A program made the translations under genes and the position numbers. Below, piece after piece: positions 54,204 to 62,775 of a stretch of 64,000 nt of DNA. Source of the DNA: CAWGJC01 sp965276665 (GTDB taxonomy: Bacteria; Pseudomonadota; Alphaproteobacteria; Acetobacterales; Acetobacteraceae); contig OZ255620.1 in NCBI GenBank assembly GCA_965276665.1, positions 3,658,001 to 3,722,000 of the forward strand, in the 5' to 3' direction. The stretch's first letter is position 1, and each line of letters begins with the position of its first letter. The notes beneath the pieces are model-generated. The model saw nothing but the letters and a program-made list of their open reading frames with translations. It was not told the DNA's origin and did no database searches.

Positions 54204-55283
54204 ATGGCAAGCGTGTCGCTTGAGCGGATGAGCAAATCCTACGGCCAGGTCGCGGCGCTCACCGCGCTCGACATCCGCATCGCCGATGGCGAGTTCCTGA
54301 CCCTGCTCGGCCCGTCTGGCTGCGGCAAGAGCACCGCGCTCGCCTGCATCGCCGGTCTCGAGCGGCCGAGCGGCGGCCGCATCGTGTTCGGCGAGCGCGA
54401 CGTGACAAAGCTCGAGCCGCATGAGCGCGACATCGCGATGGTGTTTCAGGATTACGCGCTCTATCCGCACATGACGGTGCGCGACAACATGCGCTTCGGC
54501 CTGCAGCAGCAGCGGATGAAGCGCAGCGAGATCGACAGCCAGGTGACGCGCGCCGCCGAGATCCTCGGTCTCGGCCCGCTGCTCGAACGCCTGCCCGCCG
54601 AGCTCAGCGGCGGCCAGCGCCAGCGTGTCGCGGTCGGTCGCGCGGTGGTGCGCAACCCGTCGGTGTTCCTGATGGACGAGCCGCTCTCCAACCTCGACGC
54701 CGCACTCCGCGTGCGCACCCGCACCGAGATCCGCCGCCTGCAGCGCGAGCTCGGCGTCACCGCGATCTTCGTCACCCACGACCAGGAGGAGGCGATGGTG
54801 CTCTCCGACCGGGTGGCGGTGATGCGCCGCGGCGTGCTGCAGCAGCTCGGGCCGCCGATGGAGGTCTATCGCGACCCGGGAAACCTGTTCGTCGCCGCGT
54901 TCATCGGCTCGCCGGCGATGAACATGCTGGAGGCGACGGTGACGCTCATCGAGGATGCGGTCGTCGCACGCGTGATGGACCAGGTGCTGCGCCTGCCGCG
55001 CACCGTCGCCCGCACCACGTGGTCCGGCGAGCGCCGTGCGCTGCTCGGCCTGCGGCCCACCGATCTCGGCATCGCCGCGCCGGAGGCGGCGGCGTTGCGC
55101 GGGCGCGTGTTCCTCGTCGAGCCGGTGGGACCTTTCGCCTATGTCGACGTCGATCTTGACGGCTGGGCGATCAAGGCGACGATGGATCCGGATCATACGC
55201 CGGCGATCGGCGACACTGTCGGGCTGTCGCTGACGCCGCTGCGCGCCTGCCTGTTCGACCCGGAAAGCGAGGCGCGGCTCTGA
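54204..55283 (+). CDS. CUT1-type ABC ATPase (MalK/UgpC-like)
   Basis: 359 residues from ATG 54204, three bases after the permease stop. Walker A GPSGCGKST, signature LSGGQRQR, Walker B FLMDEPLSNLD, H-loop FVTHDQEEAMVLSDRV. A C-terminal TOBE/OB region (LGLRPTDLGIAAPEAA, EPVGPFAYVDVDL) follows, as in MalK. The last base overlaps the ATG of the next gene. Confidence 0.9.
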   Translation: MASVSLERMSKSYGQVAALTALDIRIADGEFLTLLGPSGCGKSTALACIAGLERPSGGRIVFGERDVTKLEPHERDIAMVFQDYALYPHMTVRDNMRFGLQQQRMKRSEIDSQVTRAAEILGLGPLLERLPAELSGGQRQRVAVGRAVVRNPSVFLMDEPLSNLDAALRVRTRTEIRRLQRELGVTAIFVTHDQEEAMVLSDRVAVMRRGVLQQLGPPMEVYRDPGNLFVAAFIGSPAMNMLEATVTLIEDAVVARVMDQVLRLPRTVARTTWSGERRALLGLRPTDLGIAAPEAAALRGRVFLVEPVGPFAYVDVDLDGWAIKATMDPDHTPAIGDTVGLSLTPLRACLFDPESEARL

Positions 55284-55762
55284 TGCATGCGGAGGATCGG
55301 ATGATGGATGAGGATGCGGCCGTCGGGGGGCTGTTGACGACGCTGCTGCCGGGCGGCGCGGGGTTCCCGCCGGCCGCGGAGACCGGCATGGCGGCGCTGC
55401 TCGCCGCGCGCCTGCGCCAGGCGGATGCGACGCTGCCGACGCGCCTCGCCGGCTCTCTCCGCGCGCCGCCCGCGGATGCGGCTTCCTGGCGCGAGGCGGC
55501 CGCGCGTCTCGAAGCGGTGGAGCCGAAGCTGTTCTCCGAATTCCGCAAATACGCCTATCTCACCTATTACGAGCAGCCTTCGGTGATCGCCGCGATCCGC
55601 GCGCTCGGATTCCGCTACAATGATCAGCCGCTGCCCGACGGCTATCCCGATGAGCCGTTCGATCCGGTGCGCGACGCGCCGGCCCATCGCCGCGGACGCT
55701 GGATCCCGACCGACGCGGTCACGCGCGTCGACCTCTCCACGCTCGGAATGGAGGAAGGATGA
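55283..55762 (+). CDS. Gluconate 2-dehydrogenase subunit 3-like small protein
   Basis: 159 residues overlapping both neighbours (TGATG at the start, ATGATG at the end). The region EFRKYAYLTYYEQPSVIAAIRALGFRYNDQPLPDGYPDEPFD is typical of subunit-3-like proteins found beside GMC oxidoreductases. Periplasmic versions have a Tat signal; this one has none, so the complex appears cytoplasmic. It probably stabilises the flavoenzyme encoded next. Confidence 0.72.
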   Translation: MHAEDRMMDEDAAVGGLLTTLLPGGAGFPPAAETGMAALLAARLRQADATLPTRLAGSLRAPPADAASWREAAARLEAVEPKLFSEFRKYAYLTYYEQPSVIAAIRALGFRYNDQPLPDGYPDEPFDPVRDAPAHRRGRWIPTDAVTRVDLSTLGMEEG

Positions 55763-57396
55763 TGCGCAAGCCCGACCATGCGGATGTTCTCATCATCGGC
55801 GCCGGGGCGAGCGGCGCGATCAACAGCCTGGTGCTGGCGGAGGCGGGCTTGCGCGTCGTCTGCCTCGACCAGGGCGGCTGGACCGAGCCGGCTCGGCATC
55901 CGCATTATGACCGGGATTTCGTCTATCAGCGGCAGAATGTGTGGAACCCGGAACCCTCTGTGCGGCGCGGTCCGGACGATTATCCGGTCGAGGGCGGCCA
56001 GTCGCACGCATTGATGTGGAACGGCGTCGGCGGCTCGACGAATGTCTATGCCGCGCTTTGGCCGCGCTTTCGCCCCTCCGATTTCCGCAAGGGCGTGGAG
56101 CATGGGCTCGCGCCCGACTGGCCGATCAGCTACGAGGATCTCGCGCCGTTCTACGATGCGGCTGACCGGCTGATCGGCGTCAGTGGGCTGACCGGCGATC
56201 TCGGGATGCCGGGGCGCGATTCCTATCCGCTCGGGCCGCTGCCGATGCGCGCGAGCGGTCGAGCCATCGCGGAAGGGTTCGAAAAACTCGGATGGCATTG
56301 GTGGCCGATGCCGGCCGGGATCATCTCGGCGAATTACGACGGGCGCGCGGCCTGCAATGGCTGCGGGAATTGCGCGTCCGGCTGCCCGCGCGGATCGATG
56401 GCGAAATTCTCCGTGACGCTCTGGCCGAAAGCGCTGGCTGCCGGCGCCGAGCTCCGCACCGGCGCGCGCGTCGAGCGGATCGAGACCGGCGCGGATGGGC
56501 GCGCGACCGGCGCGGTCTATATCGATCGCGCCAGCGGCGGCCGCGTGCAGCAGAATGCGGATGTCGTGATCCTTGCCGGCAACGGTATCGGCAGCCCGCG
56601 TTTGCTGCTGCTGTCGGAAAATGCGCGCCATCCGCATGGGCTTGCGAATGCCAACGACGTGGTCGGGCGCTATCTGATGCACCACACGCTCGTCGGCGCC
56701 GAGATCTGGGTGGATGCGCCGCTGAATTCACATATCGGCAATTCCGGCGCGATCATCAGCAGCGAATTTGCCGAGACCGATGTGGCGCGCGGCTTCGTCA
56801 ACGGCTTCAATTTCAATGTCGCGCGCACCGGCCCGGCCGGCGCCACCGCGACCGGCGCGTTCGGACATCGCCCGGCGCCCTGGGGGGCTGACCACCATTC
56901 CTGGTTCGCCCGGCATTTCGGGCATAGTTTCGGCGCCTATGCGATCGGCGACGATCTGCCGCAGGCGACGAACCGCGTGACCTTGTCGCGCAACGAGACC
57001 GACAGCGACGGCTTGCCCGCGGCGAAGCTCCATTACCTGCCGCATGAGAACGATCTCCGGATGATGCATTACGGCATCGAGCGGCTGCGCGACCTGGCGC
57101 GCAGCGTCGATGCGTTCGACGTCGCGGTGACGGATTACTACGAGGATGGGGTGTATCGCACGCCGGCCTGGCACATGCTCGGCACCTGCCGCATGGGGAG
57201 CGACCCCGAAACCTCGACGATCAATCGCTGGCATCAGAGCTGGGACGTGCCCAACCTCTATATCTGCGACGGCAGCAGTTTCGCGACCGGCGGCGTGGTC
57301 AACCCGACGAGCACGGTGACCGCGCTCGCCCTGCGCTGCGCGCGCCATTTGGCGGCTGAATTTTCCGCGCTGCGGCAGGCGACGCGCGCGGCATAG
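55759..57396 (+). CDS. GMC-family FAD oxidoreductase
   Basis: 545 residues. FAD-binding N-terminus VLIIGAGASGAINSLVLAEAG, GGQSHALMWNGVGGSTNVYAALW, and the C-terminal pair AWHMLGTCRMG and VVNPTSTVTALALR that carries the catalytic His and Asn. A cysteine cluster CNGCGNCASGC near residues 199-209 resembles that of GMC dehydrogenases with an iron-sulfur centre. No signal peptide. It likely oxidises an alcohol or sugar-like solute imported by the same operon and passes electrons on via its subunit-3-like partner. Confidence 0.87.
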   Translation: MMRKPDHADVLIIGAGASGAINSLVLAEAGLRVVCLDQGGWTEPARHPHYDRDFVYQRQNVWNPEPSVRRGPDDYPVEGGQSHALMWNGVGGSTNVYAALWPRFRPSDFRKGVEHGLAPDWPISYEDLAPFYDAADRLIGVSGLTGDLGMPGRDSYPLGPLPMRASGRAIAEGFEKLGWHWWPMPAGIISANYDGRAACNGCGNCASGCPRGSMAKFSVTLWPKALAAGAELRTGARVERIETGADGRATGAVYIDRASGGRVQQNADVVILAGNGIGSPRLLLLSENARHPHGLANANDVVGRYLMHHTLVGAEIWVDAPLNSHIGNSGAIISSEFAETDVARGFVNGFNFNVARTGPAGATATGAFGHRPAPWGADHHSWFARHFGHSFGAYAIGDDLPQATNRVTLSRNETDSDGLPAAKLHYLPHENDLRMMHYGIERLRDLARSVDAFDVAVTDYYEDGVYRTPAWHMLGTCRMGSDPETSTINRWHQSWDVPNLYICDGSSFATGGVVNPTSTVTALALRCARHLAAEFSALRQATRAA

Positions 57397-57407
57397 GAGC
57401 AGGGCAA

Positions 57408-57671
57408 GTGAAACGGATCATCCTGGTGCTGTCGATGATGCTGGCGACCTCGGCCGCCGTTGCGCAGAACGCCGCGAACCAGGGCGGCGGCCAGCCGGGC
57501 GGACACACGAACGAGAAGCCGGTCGATAACGGGCCGACCAAGCCGGGCGCGAACAATGCCTATCAGGGCGGCGGCGTGGTTCTCCAGGGCGCGCCCGGTG
57601 CGCCGGCCCCGAATCCCGCGGCGAGCCCTTCGGGGGAAGCGCCATCCAACGCGGTGCCCGCGACGAAATAG
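57408..57671 (+). CDS. Small secreted Gly/Pro/Asn-rich protein
   Basis: 87 residues from GTG 57408 (AGGAGCAGGGC upstream). A clear signal peptide (MKRIILVLSMMLATSAAVA) is followed by a disordered, Gly/Pro/Asn-rich tail without Cys. It lies 11 bases after the GMC gene, so is probably the last gene of the operon. No family recognised. Confidence 0.65.
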   Translation: MKRIILVLSMMLATSAAVAQNAANQGGGQPGGHTNEKPVDNGPTKPGANNAYQGGGVVLQGAPGAPAPNPAASPSGEAPSNAVPATK

Positions 57672-57690
57672 ACGCCCGCAGGGGCCGACT

Positions 57691-57713
57691 CCACCGAAGG
57701 TGAAAATGCTCTA
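57691..57713. repeat. Partial copy of the right end of the hairpin element at 10611-10734
   Basis: CCACCGAAGG and TGAAAATGCTCTAG are identical to 10714-10737. Only this end is present; the left arm is missing. It abuts the left end of the IS630-type element. Confidence 0.75.
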
Positions 57714-58753
57714 GAACGGGACTCGTTCACATGGAACCATAGCCGGAGTTGGCGAGGTAGTTGGCGCACTTGGTGGGGCTGAAGAGATCGAGCAGTTCGC
57801 CGACCCGTCGCCAGGTGGCCTCGACGCTGCGGGGCTGGGCTTTTCGCATGAGGTGCTTGAGCTTTGCGAAGACCTGCTCGATCGGGTTCAGGTCGGGGCT
57901 GTAGGGCGGCAGGAAGATGAGGTGCGCGCCTCTGGCTCTGATGGCGGCCCGCGCGGCCTTGCCCTTGTGGCTGCCCAGGTTGTCCATGACGACGACGTCG
58001 CCTGGTGACAGAGTCGGGGCGAGCTGGGTCTCGACATAGAGCAGGAACATCTCGCCGTTGATGGGTCCGTCGATGACGAAGGGCGCGTCGATGCGGTCGT
58101 GGCGCAGAGCGGCGATGAAGGTGAGGGTCTTCCAGTGGCCGTAGGGCGCATGGCCCTTCAGGCGCTTGCCTCGAGGTCCCCAGCCGCGCAGAGGCGCCAT
58201 GTTGGTCTTGACCCACGTCTCGTCGATGAACACCAGGCGCGAGGGTGCGATCCGGCTCTGGTAAGCCTTCCACCGCGCGCGCCGGCGGGCCACGTCAGGC
58301 CGCGTCTGCTCCTCCGGCAGCAGGGTTTTTTTTGAAGCTGAGCCCTTCGGCGTGCAGGAACACCCACCGCCCGGGGCTGGGTCTTGATCCCCCGGTCCGC
58401 CAACTCGGCCGTCAGCCCTCTCAAGGTGACCGGGCCGGCGGCCACCCGCCGGCGAAGCCACTCGGCGCATTCGCCCGATAGCGTTCGCGGCTTGCGGCCG
58501 CCGATCTTGTCCGGCTTCAACGAGCCCGTCTCCCGCTGGCGACGCACCCACTTGGAGACGCACGACGGGCTGATCCGCAGCGCCACCGCGATCTCGCGAT
58601 GCGTCTCGCCCGCCGCCTTCCGCGCCAGCGCCCGAGATCAAAAATCCACCGAATAGGGAGCCGTCATCCACGCTGGCCTCCGCTCCAGCATGGAGGGTGA
58701 ATCAGACATCCCCCGATTCGGGAATCCCGATTCCGTCAAATCGCGTCATGCTC
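57714..58753 (-). mobile_element. IS630-family insertion sequence, about 1040 bp, TA-flanked
   Basis: The left boundary GAACGGGACTCG and the right boundary (minus strand) GAGCATGACGCG are imperfect inverted repeats. Both are flanked by TA at 57712-57713 and 58754-58755, within a shared ATGCTCTAGA. The length is normal for IS630. The transposase is inactive (see its own entry). Confidence 0.65.
57727..58667 (-). pseudogene. IS630-family transposase, inactivated
   Basis: From ATG 58667 the frame reads MTAPYSVDF and then meets TGA. In the same frame it continues with the N-terminal HTH region ALARKAAGETHREIAVALRISPSCVSKWVRR to KTQPRAV. A two-base loss then shifts into VFLHAEGLSFKK. A run of eight As (seven expected) shifts again into TLLPEEQTRPDVARRR. 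The catalytic DDE part follows: VFIDETWVKTNM, VVVMDNLGSHKG and LPPYSPDLNPIEQVFAKLKH. So it has one nonsense codon and two frameshifts. The A-run could be a programmed slip in the ancestor, but the other two lesions make this copy dead. Confidence 0.8.
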
Positions 58754-58757
58754 TAGA

Positions 58758-59099
58758 GCCTATCGGACGGCCACTCCGGGGGGATCGTGTCGCCGGTTTC
58801 AGCGGATGGGAGAGGGCGGCAGGAGAAGGAGATCGTCATGCCGGTGGGCAGCGCGATCACGCGTGACGCTTCCGGTTGGGCAGCGCGCTGCGCGCTCCGG
58901 CGTGCCGCGGGCAGCGGCGCGGTGTCGGCAAGCGGGCGAGAGAGCATCGGATTCGGCCTCCATTTGCGAGCGCGTCGCAATTGCACACAGATCGAGCCGT
59001 GGCGTCAAGCCCGACGCGTCAGGCGTCATGAGGTGAGTCGATGGATGGGCGTTACGCGGCGCCGTCGCGGGCAAAGGCGGGAATAGCCCGGGCTCAGGA
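58758..59099. other. Intergenic region beside the insertion element
   Basis: About 340 bases. Short frames exist on both strands (for example from 58787), but their products are low-complexity Arg/Ala-rich and unlike known proteins. Nothing supportable seen. Confidence 0.5.
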
Positions 59100-60128
59100 T
59101 TAGTCGGCCGGTGGGCGGTTCGTGTTCTGGCGCTCGATCATCCAGCCGGGATATTCCTCCGGCAGCGCGCTCACGCGGTCGAGCTGCGCCAACTCCTCGG
59201 CGCCGAGCGTCACGGTAGCCGCCGCCAGATTGTCGTCGAGTTGCGCGGCGGTCTTCGCTCCGATGATGACGGACATCACGAACGGCCGGTGCAGCACCCA
59301 GGCGAGGGCGATGCGCGCGACCGACACGCCGCGCGCCTCGGCGATCAGGCGCATCGCATCGATGGTGGCAAAGGCGCGCTCGCGATCGACGGGCGGGAAG
59401 TCGAAGCTGGCACGCCGCGATCCCTGCGGCCCCTTGCCCTCCCGGTCGAACTTGCCGGAGAGCAGACCGCCGGCCAGCGGGCTCCAGACCATCAGCCCGA
59501 TTTTCTCGGATTGCAGCATCGGAACGATCTCGCGTTCCAGGTCGCGGCCGGCGATGGAGTAATAGGCCTGCAAGGTCGACAGCCGGGTCCAGCCGCGCAT
59601 CTCGGCGCCGCCGAGCGCCTTCATGATGGTCCAGGCCGACCAGTTCGACACGCCGACATAGCGTACATGGCCCTGGCGCACGAGATCGTCGAGCGCGCGC
59701 ATCGTTTCCTCGATCGGGGTGGCGCGGTCGAGGCCATGGATCTGGTAGAGATCGATGTAATCCGTGCCGAGCCGCTTCAGGCTCGCCTTCACGCCGTCCA
59801 TGATGTGGCCGCGCGACGCGCCGCGGTCGTTCGGACCGGAGCCGACGCTGCCAAACACCTTGGTGGCGAGCACGAAATCCGTGCGCCGATGGCCCGAATT
59901 CACCATCGCGCGCCCGGTGATTTCCTCCGACATCCCCTCCGAATAGGCATCGGCGGTGTCGAGGAAATTCACCCCCGCATCAAAGGCGCGCGCGACGATG
60001 CCGTCTGCGGCCGATTGATCGAGGCCGCCGATCGCGCTCCAGGTTTCTCCGCGGCCGCCGAATGTCATCGTGCCGAGGCAGATTTCCGACACCAGGAGCC
60101 CGGTGCCGCCAAGTGTCTTTCTGCGCAT
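59100..60128 (-). CDS. Aldo/keto reductase (first of two)
   Basis: 342 residues if started at ATG 60128, preceded by GGAG six bases upstream; an ATG at 60140 is also in frame. AKR markers: LCLGTMTF region, FLDTADAYSEG with catalytic Asp/Tyr, LATKVFG with Lys, DLYQIHGLDRATP with His, and the NADP-binding VLHRPFVMSVIIGAKTAAQL. It reduces an aldehyde or ketone with NADPH. A second AKR gene lies just upstream in the same direction. Confidence 0.87.
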   Translation of the reverse strand: MRRKTLGGTGLLVSEICLGTMTFGGRGETWSAIGGLDQSAADGIVARAFDAGVNFLDTADAYSEGMSEEITGRAMVNSGHRRTDFVLATKVFGSVGSGPNDRGASRGHIMDGVKASLKRLGTDYIDLYQIHGLDRATPIEETMRALDDLVRQGHVRYVGVSNWSAWTIMKALGGAEMRGWTRLSTLQAYYSIAGRDLEREIVPMLQSEKIGLMVWSPLAGGLLSGKFDREGKGPQGSRRASFDFPPVDRERAFATIDAMRLIAEARGVSVARIALAWVLHRPFVMSVIIGAKTAAQLDDNLAAATVTLGAEELAQLDRVSALPEEYPGWMIERQNTNRPPAD

Positions 60129-60161
60129 GCCGGGCTCCATTCGATGAAAGATGTGGCGCGC

Positions 60162-61157
60162 TCAGCGATCCGCGTCGATCGCGCGGGCGCGATGCGTGAT
60201 CTCGTCGAGCCTGGCCTTGAGGTCGCGCGGCAATGCGCCGTGTTCCGCCGCGGCGAGGCTGTCGGCGAGCTGTTCGGGCCGGCTCGCGCCGACGATCGGC
60301 GCGGTGATCGCGGCGTGCGAGAGAACCCAGCGCAGCGCCATCGTCGTCATGCTCATGCCGGACTCCGCGGCGACCGCGCGCAACGCCTCGACGGTCTCGA
60401 ACTCCCGCTCGTGCCAATAGCGTTCCTGATAGCGCGAACCCGCACTCCCGAGGCGGAAACGACTATCCTCGGGCGGTGGCGCCTGCCGGTCGTGCTTGCC
60501 GGTCAGCAATCCGCCCGCCAGCGGGTTGTAGGGAATGACGGCGAGCTCCTCCTCCGCGCAAAGACGCAGCAGGTCGCGCTCGAAACTGCGGAACAGCAGA
60601 TTGTAGCGCGGCTGGACCGAGGCGATGCGGACAAGGTTCTTCACCTCGCCGCGGCCAAGCGCGCGCGCGACCTTATAGGCCGGCCAGTTGGAGACGCCGA
60701 CATAGCGCGCCTTGCCGGTGCGAACCACCGTATCGAGCGCCTCCAGCGCCTCGTCGATCGGTGTGTGCGCATCATAGCTGTGCAGCTGGTAGAGATCGAC
60801 GTAATCCGTGCCGAGACGCCGCAGCGACGCGTCGATGGCATCGAGGATGTGCTTGCGGGACATGCCCTGATCCCAGGGTTTCGGTCCCATCTGGCCGACG
60901 CATTTGGTCGCGACAATGTAATCGTGGCGTTTGCCCTTCAACCAAGCGCCGATGATGTCCTCGGTCCGGCCCTTGGTGTCGGCGCCGCCGCCGAGCGGAT
61001 AGACATCCGCCGCGTCGAGGAAATCGATGCCGCCCGAAGTGGCGGCATCCAGGATTGCATGGCTGCGCGCTTCATCGCATTGCAGGCCGAACGTCATCGT
61101 GCCGAGGCAGAGTTTCGAAACACGCAGGCCGGTACGGCCGAAATTCGTATGATGCAT
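60162..61157 (-). CDS. Aldo/keto reductase (second of two)
   Basis: 331 residues, MHHTNFGRTGLRVSKLCLGTMTFG. Catalytic positions are visible in FLDAADVYPLGG, VATKCVG and DLYQLHSYDAHTP; the cofactor region is ALRWVLSHAAITAPIVGASRPEQL. It is transcribed before the other AKR with a 33-base gap. The two share only the family pattern, so they are old paralogues with probably different substrates. Confidence 0.87.
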   Translation of the reverse strand: MHHTNFGRTGLRVSKLCLGTMTFGLQCDEARSHAILDAATSGGIDFLDAADVYPLGGGADTKGRTEDIIGAWLKGKRHDYIVATKCVGQMGPKPWDQGMSRKHILDAIDASLRRLGTDYVDLYQLHSYDAHTPIDEALEALDTVVRTGKARYVGVSNWPAYKVARALGRGEVKNLVRIASVQPRYNLLFRSFERDLLRLCAEEELAVIPYNPLAGGLLTGKHDRQAPPPEDSRFRLGSAGSRYQERYWHEREFETVEALRAVAAESGMSMTTMALRWVLSHAAITAPIVGASRPEQLADSLAAAEHGALPRDLKARLDEITHRARAIDADR

Positions 61158-61306
61158 TCGGTGTTGCTCCGCGCCGATGCGCTATTCTTCCTGACCATAG
61201 CGCCATCCTGGCTGCCTCGCAACGCGCGGCGCGCATCATGATCAAAGTGTCAGACTCAAATTCCACCGCAAGTTCCTGGCCGATGCCAGGCGACGGGACG
61301 AGCCCG

Positions 61307-61590
61307 CTACACGTAACCCGGGCCGGCGACGCCTGCATGGGCGCGGATGAAAGCTTCGTCCACCTCGATCCCGAGCCCGGCGCGATCGTGCGTCCGGCGG
61401 AAGGGCAATGGATCGCGGCTTCTGCGCCGAGGCCATCGCCGCGATCCGCATCGCCCGCACGCCGGTGCTGTCGCTCGCAACCATCCCGAGCACGAGCTGG
61501 CGCAGGGTGGTGCGCCCGATGCCGAGACTGACCTGGCGGCCCGGGGAACCGGCACGGTGATCGGGAACCGGTGATGTCGACGATCTTCAT
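61307..61590 (-). pseudogene. Remnant of a mandelate racemase/enolase-superfamily enzyme
   Basis: The N-terminal MKIVDITG is at 61590. A piece reading VSLGIGRTTLRQLVLGM follows in another frame, and the C-terminal AGLGIEVDEAFIRAHAGVAGPGYV in a third frame ends at 61307. Both ends match the termini of mandelate racemase-like dehydratases, which are about 370 residues. The barrel with its metal ligands is deleted. It lies between two intact minus-strand genes. Confidence 0.6.
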
Positions 61591-61638
61591 GCGTGCCTCA
61601 CCGCCGCCGCAGGCGCGGCGGCGGTGATCAGAGACGGG

Positions 61639-62484
61639 TCAGAGCTTGATGCCGGCCGGAATGTCGTCGGCGGTCATGTTGAACAGCGACAGGCTGTCGA
61701 CGATCCATTGCCGCGTCTGGCCGATCTGGTTGTTGTACTCGCCCCAGGCGCTCAGGAATTGCACGAGGCGCTGGTCCTGCTCGTACCGCGTGCCGAAATA
61801 GACGCCCATGTCGAGATCGGTCTTCGGCACCAGCAGCGTGCCGAGCTGCGGGTTGCGCTTCAGCGCGACAACGCTGCTGAGCCAGTCCGAGACCTGGGCG
61901 TCGGCGCGGCCGGCGAGGAGCGCCATGTTGACCTGTTGGATATCCGCGACGCCGATCACCTGCGCCCTGGGTGCGAAATGCCGCGCGATGGTCTCCATCA
62001 CCGAGCCAAGATCCGCCACGACACGCACACCCGGCTTGTTCAGATCATCCCAGTCCTTGGCCTCGAACCCATTGCGCAGGATGAGCGTGAACTGCGCCTC
62101 GAAGATCGGCCGGGTGAAATTGATCACCAGCGCGCGCGTCGGCGTCGCCTGCAGCGCGAGCGCGATGTCGATCTTGTTCGACTGCAGATCGAGGATCGAA
62201 TTCCCGTAGGTGGTCTCCTGCGGTTGCAGCTTCACCCCGAGGCTCTTGGCGATGTCGGTCGCCATGGCGATCATGCTGCCGCTCCACTGGCCGGTCGCCG
62301 GATCCTTGTGGAAGGCTGGCTCCTGCGCGGCGATGGCGCTGACCCGCAGCACGCCGGTGCGATGGATCGTGTCCCAGGTCGATTCCGCGGAGGCACCCTG
62401 CGCGGTTGCGGGGATCGTCATCCCCGCGAGTGACGCGGCACTCGCGGCAAGGCCGAAACCGGCGGCGAAATGTCTCCTGTTCAT
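61639..62484 (-). CDS. Family-3 (amino-acid type) solute-binding protein
   Basis: 281 residues with a signal peptide (MNRRHFAAGFGLAASAASLAGMTIPATA). Fold markers: TGVLRVSAIAAQEPAFH, GSMIAMATDIAKSLGVKL, TYGNSILDLQSNKIDIALALQATPTRALVINFTRPI and GVADIQQVNMALLAGRADA. Such proteins feed polar-amino-acid ABC transporters; no permease or ATPase is adjacent in the window, so those would have to lie elsewhere. Divergent from the next binding-protein gene. Confidence 0.85.
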   Translation of the reverse strand: MNRRHFAAGFGLAASAASLAGMTIPATAQGASAESTWDTIHRTGVLRVSAIAAQEPAFHKDPATGQWSGSMIAMATDIAKSLGVKLQPQETTYGNSILDLQSNKIDIALALQATPTRALVINFTRPIFEAQFTLILRNGFEAKDWDDLNKPGVRVVADLGSVMETIARHFAPRAQVIGVADIQQVNMALLAGRADAQVSDWLSSVVALKRNPQLGTLLVPKTDLDMGVYFGTRYEQDQRLVQFLSAWGEYNNQIGQTRQWIVDSLSLFNMTADDIPAGIKL

Positions 62485-62775
62485 CGCATGATCTCCTGTC
62501 GGGTGTGGGCAGGCGGTAGCGCGCGCGCACTCTCGCCGCCCGGCGCAGCGGGCGGGTCATGCCTGTTCCGCATCTCGGCAAAGGCTCGGCCGTTCCGGCG
62601 CTCACCGCGATCCTGCCGCGCCGGTTCGGCGCCCGCAAGCCTGACGTGAGCGCCGCGCGCCGCGCAAACACATTGCCCCGCTTGGCGGCTTCGCCTTAAA
62701 TGCAGGCAATCGATCGGGTCCGCCGGCGGGGGGAGGCCTGCGGCCCGGACGCTCACCTGTTGAAATGGACGGGCC

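Noticed and set aside
58787..59086. A 99-codon plus-strand gene next to the insertion element
   Set aside because: Low-complexity Arg/Ala-rich product, no homology and competing frames on both strands.
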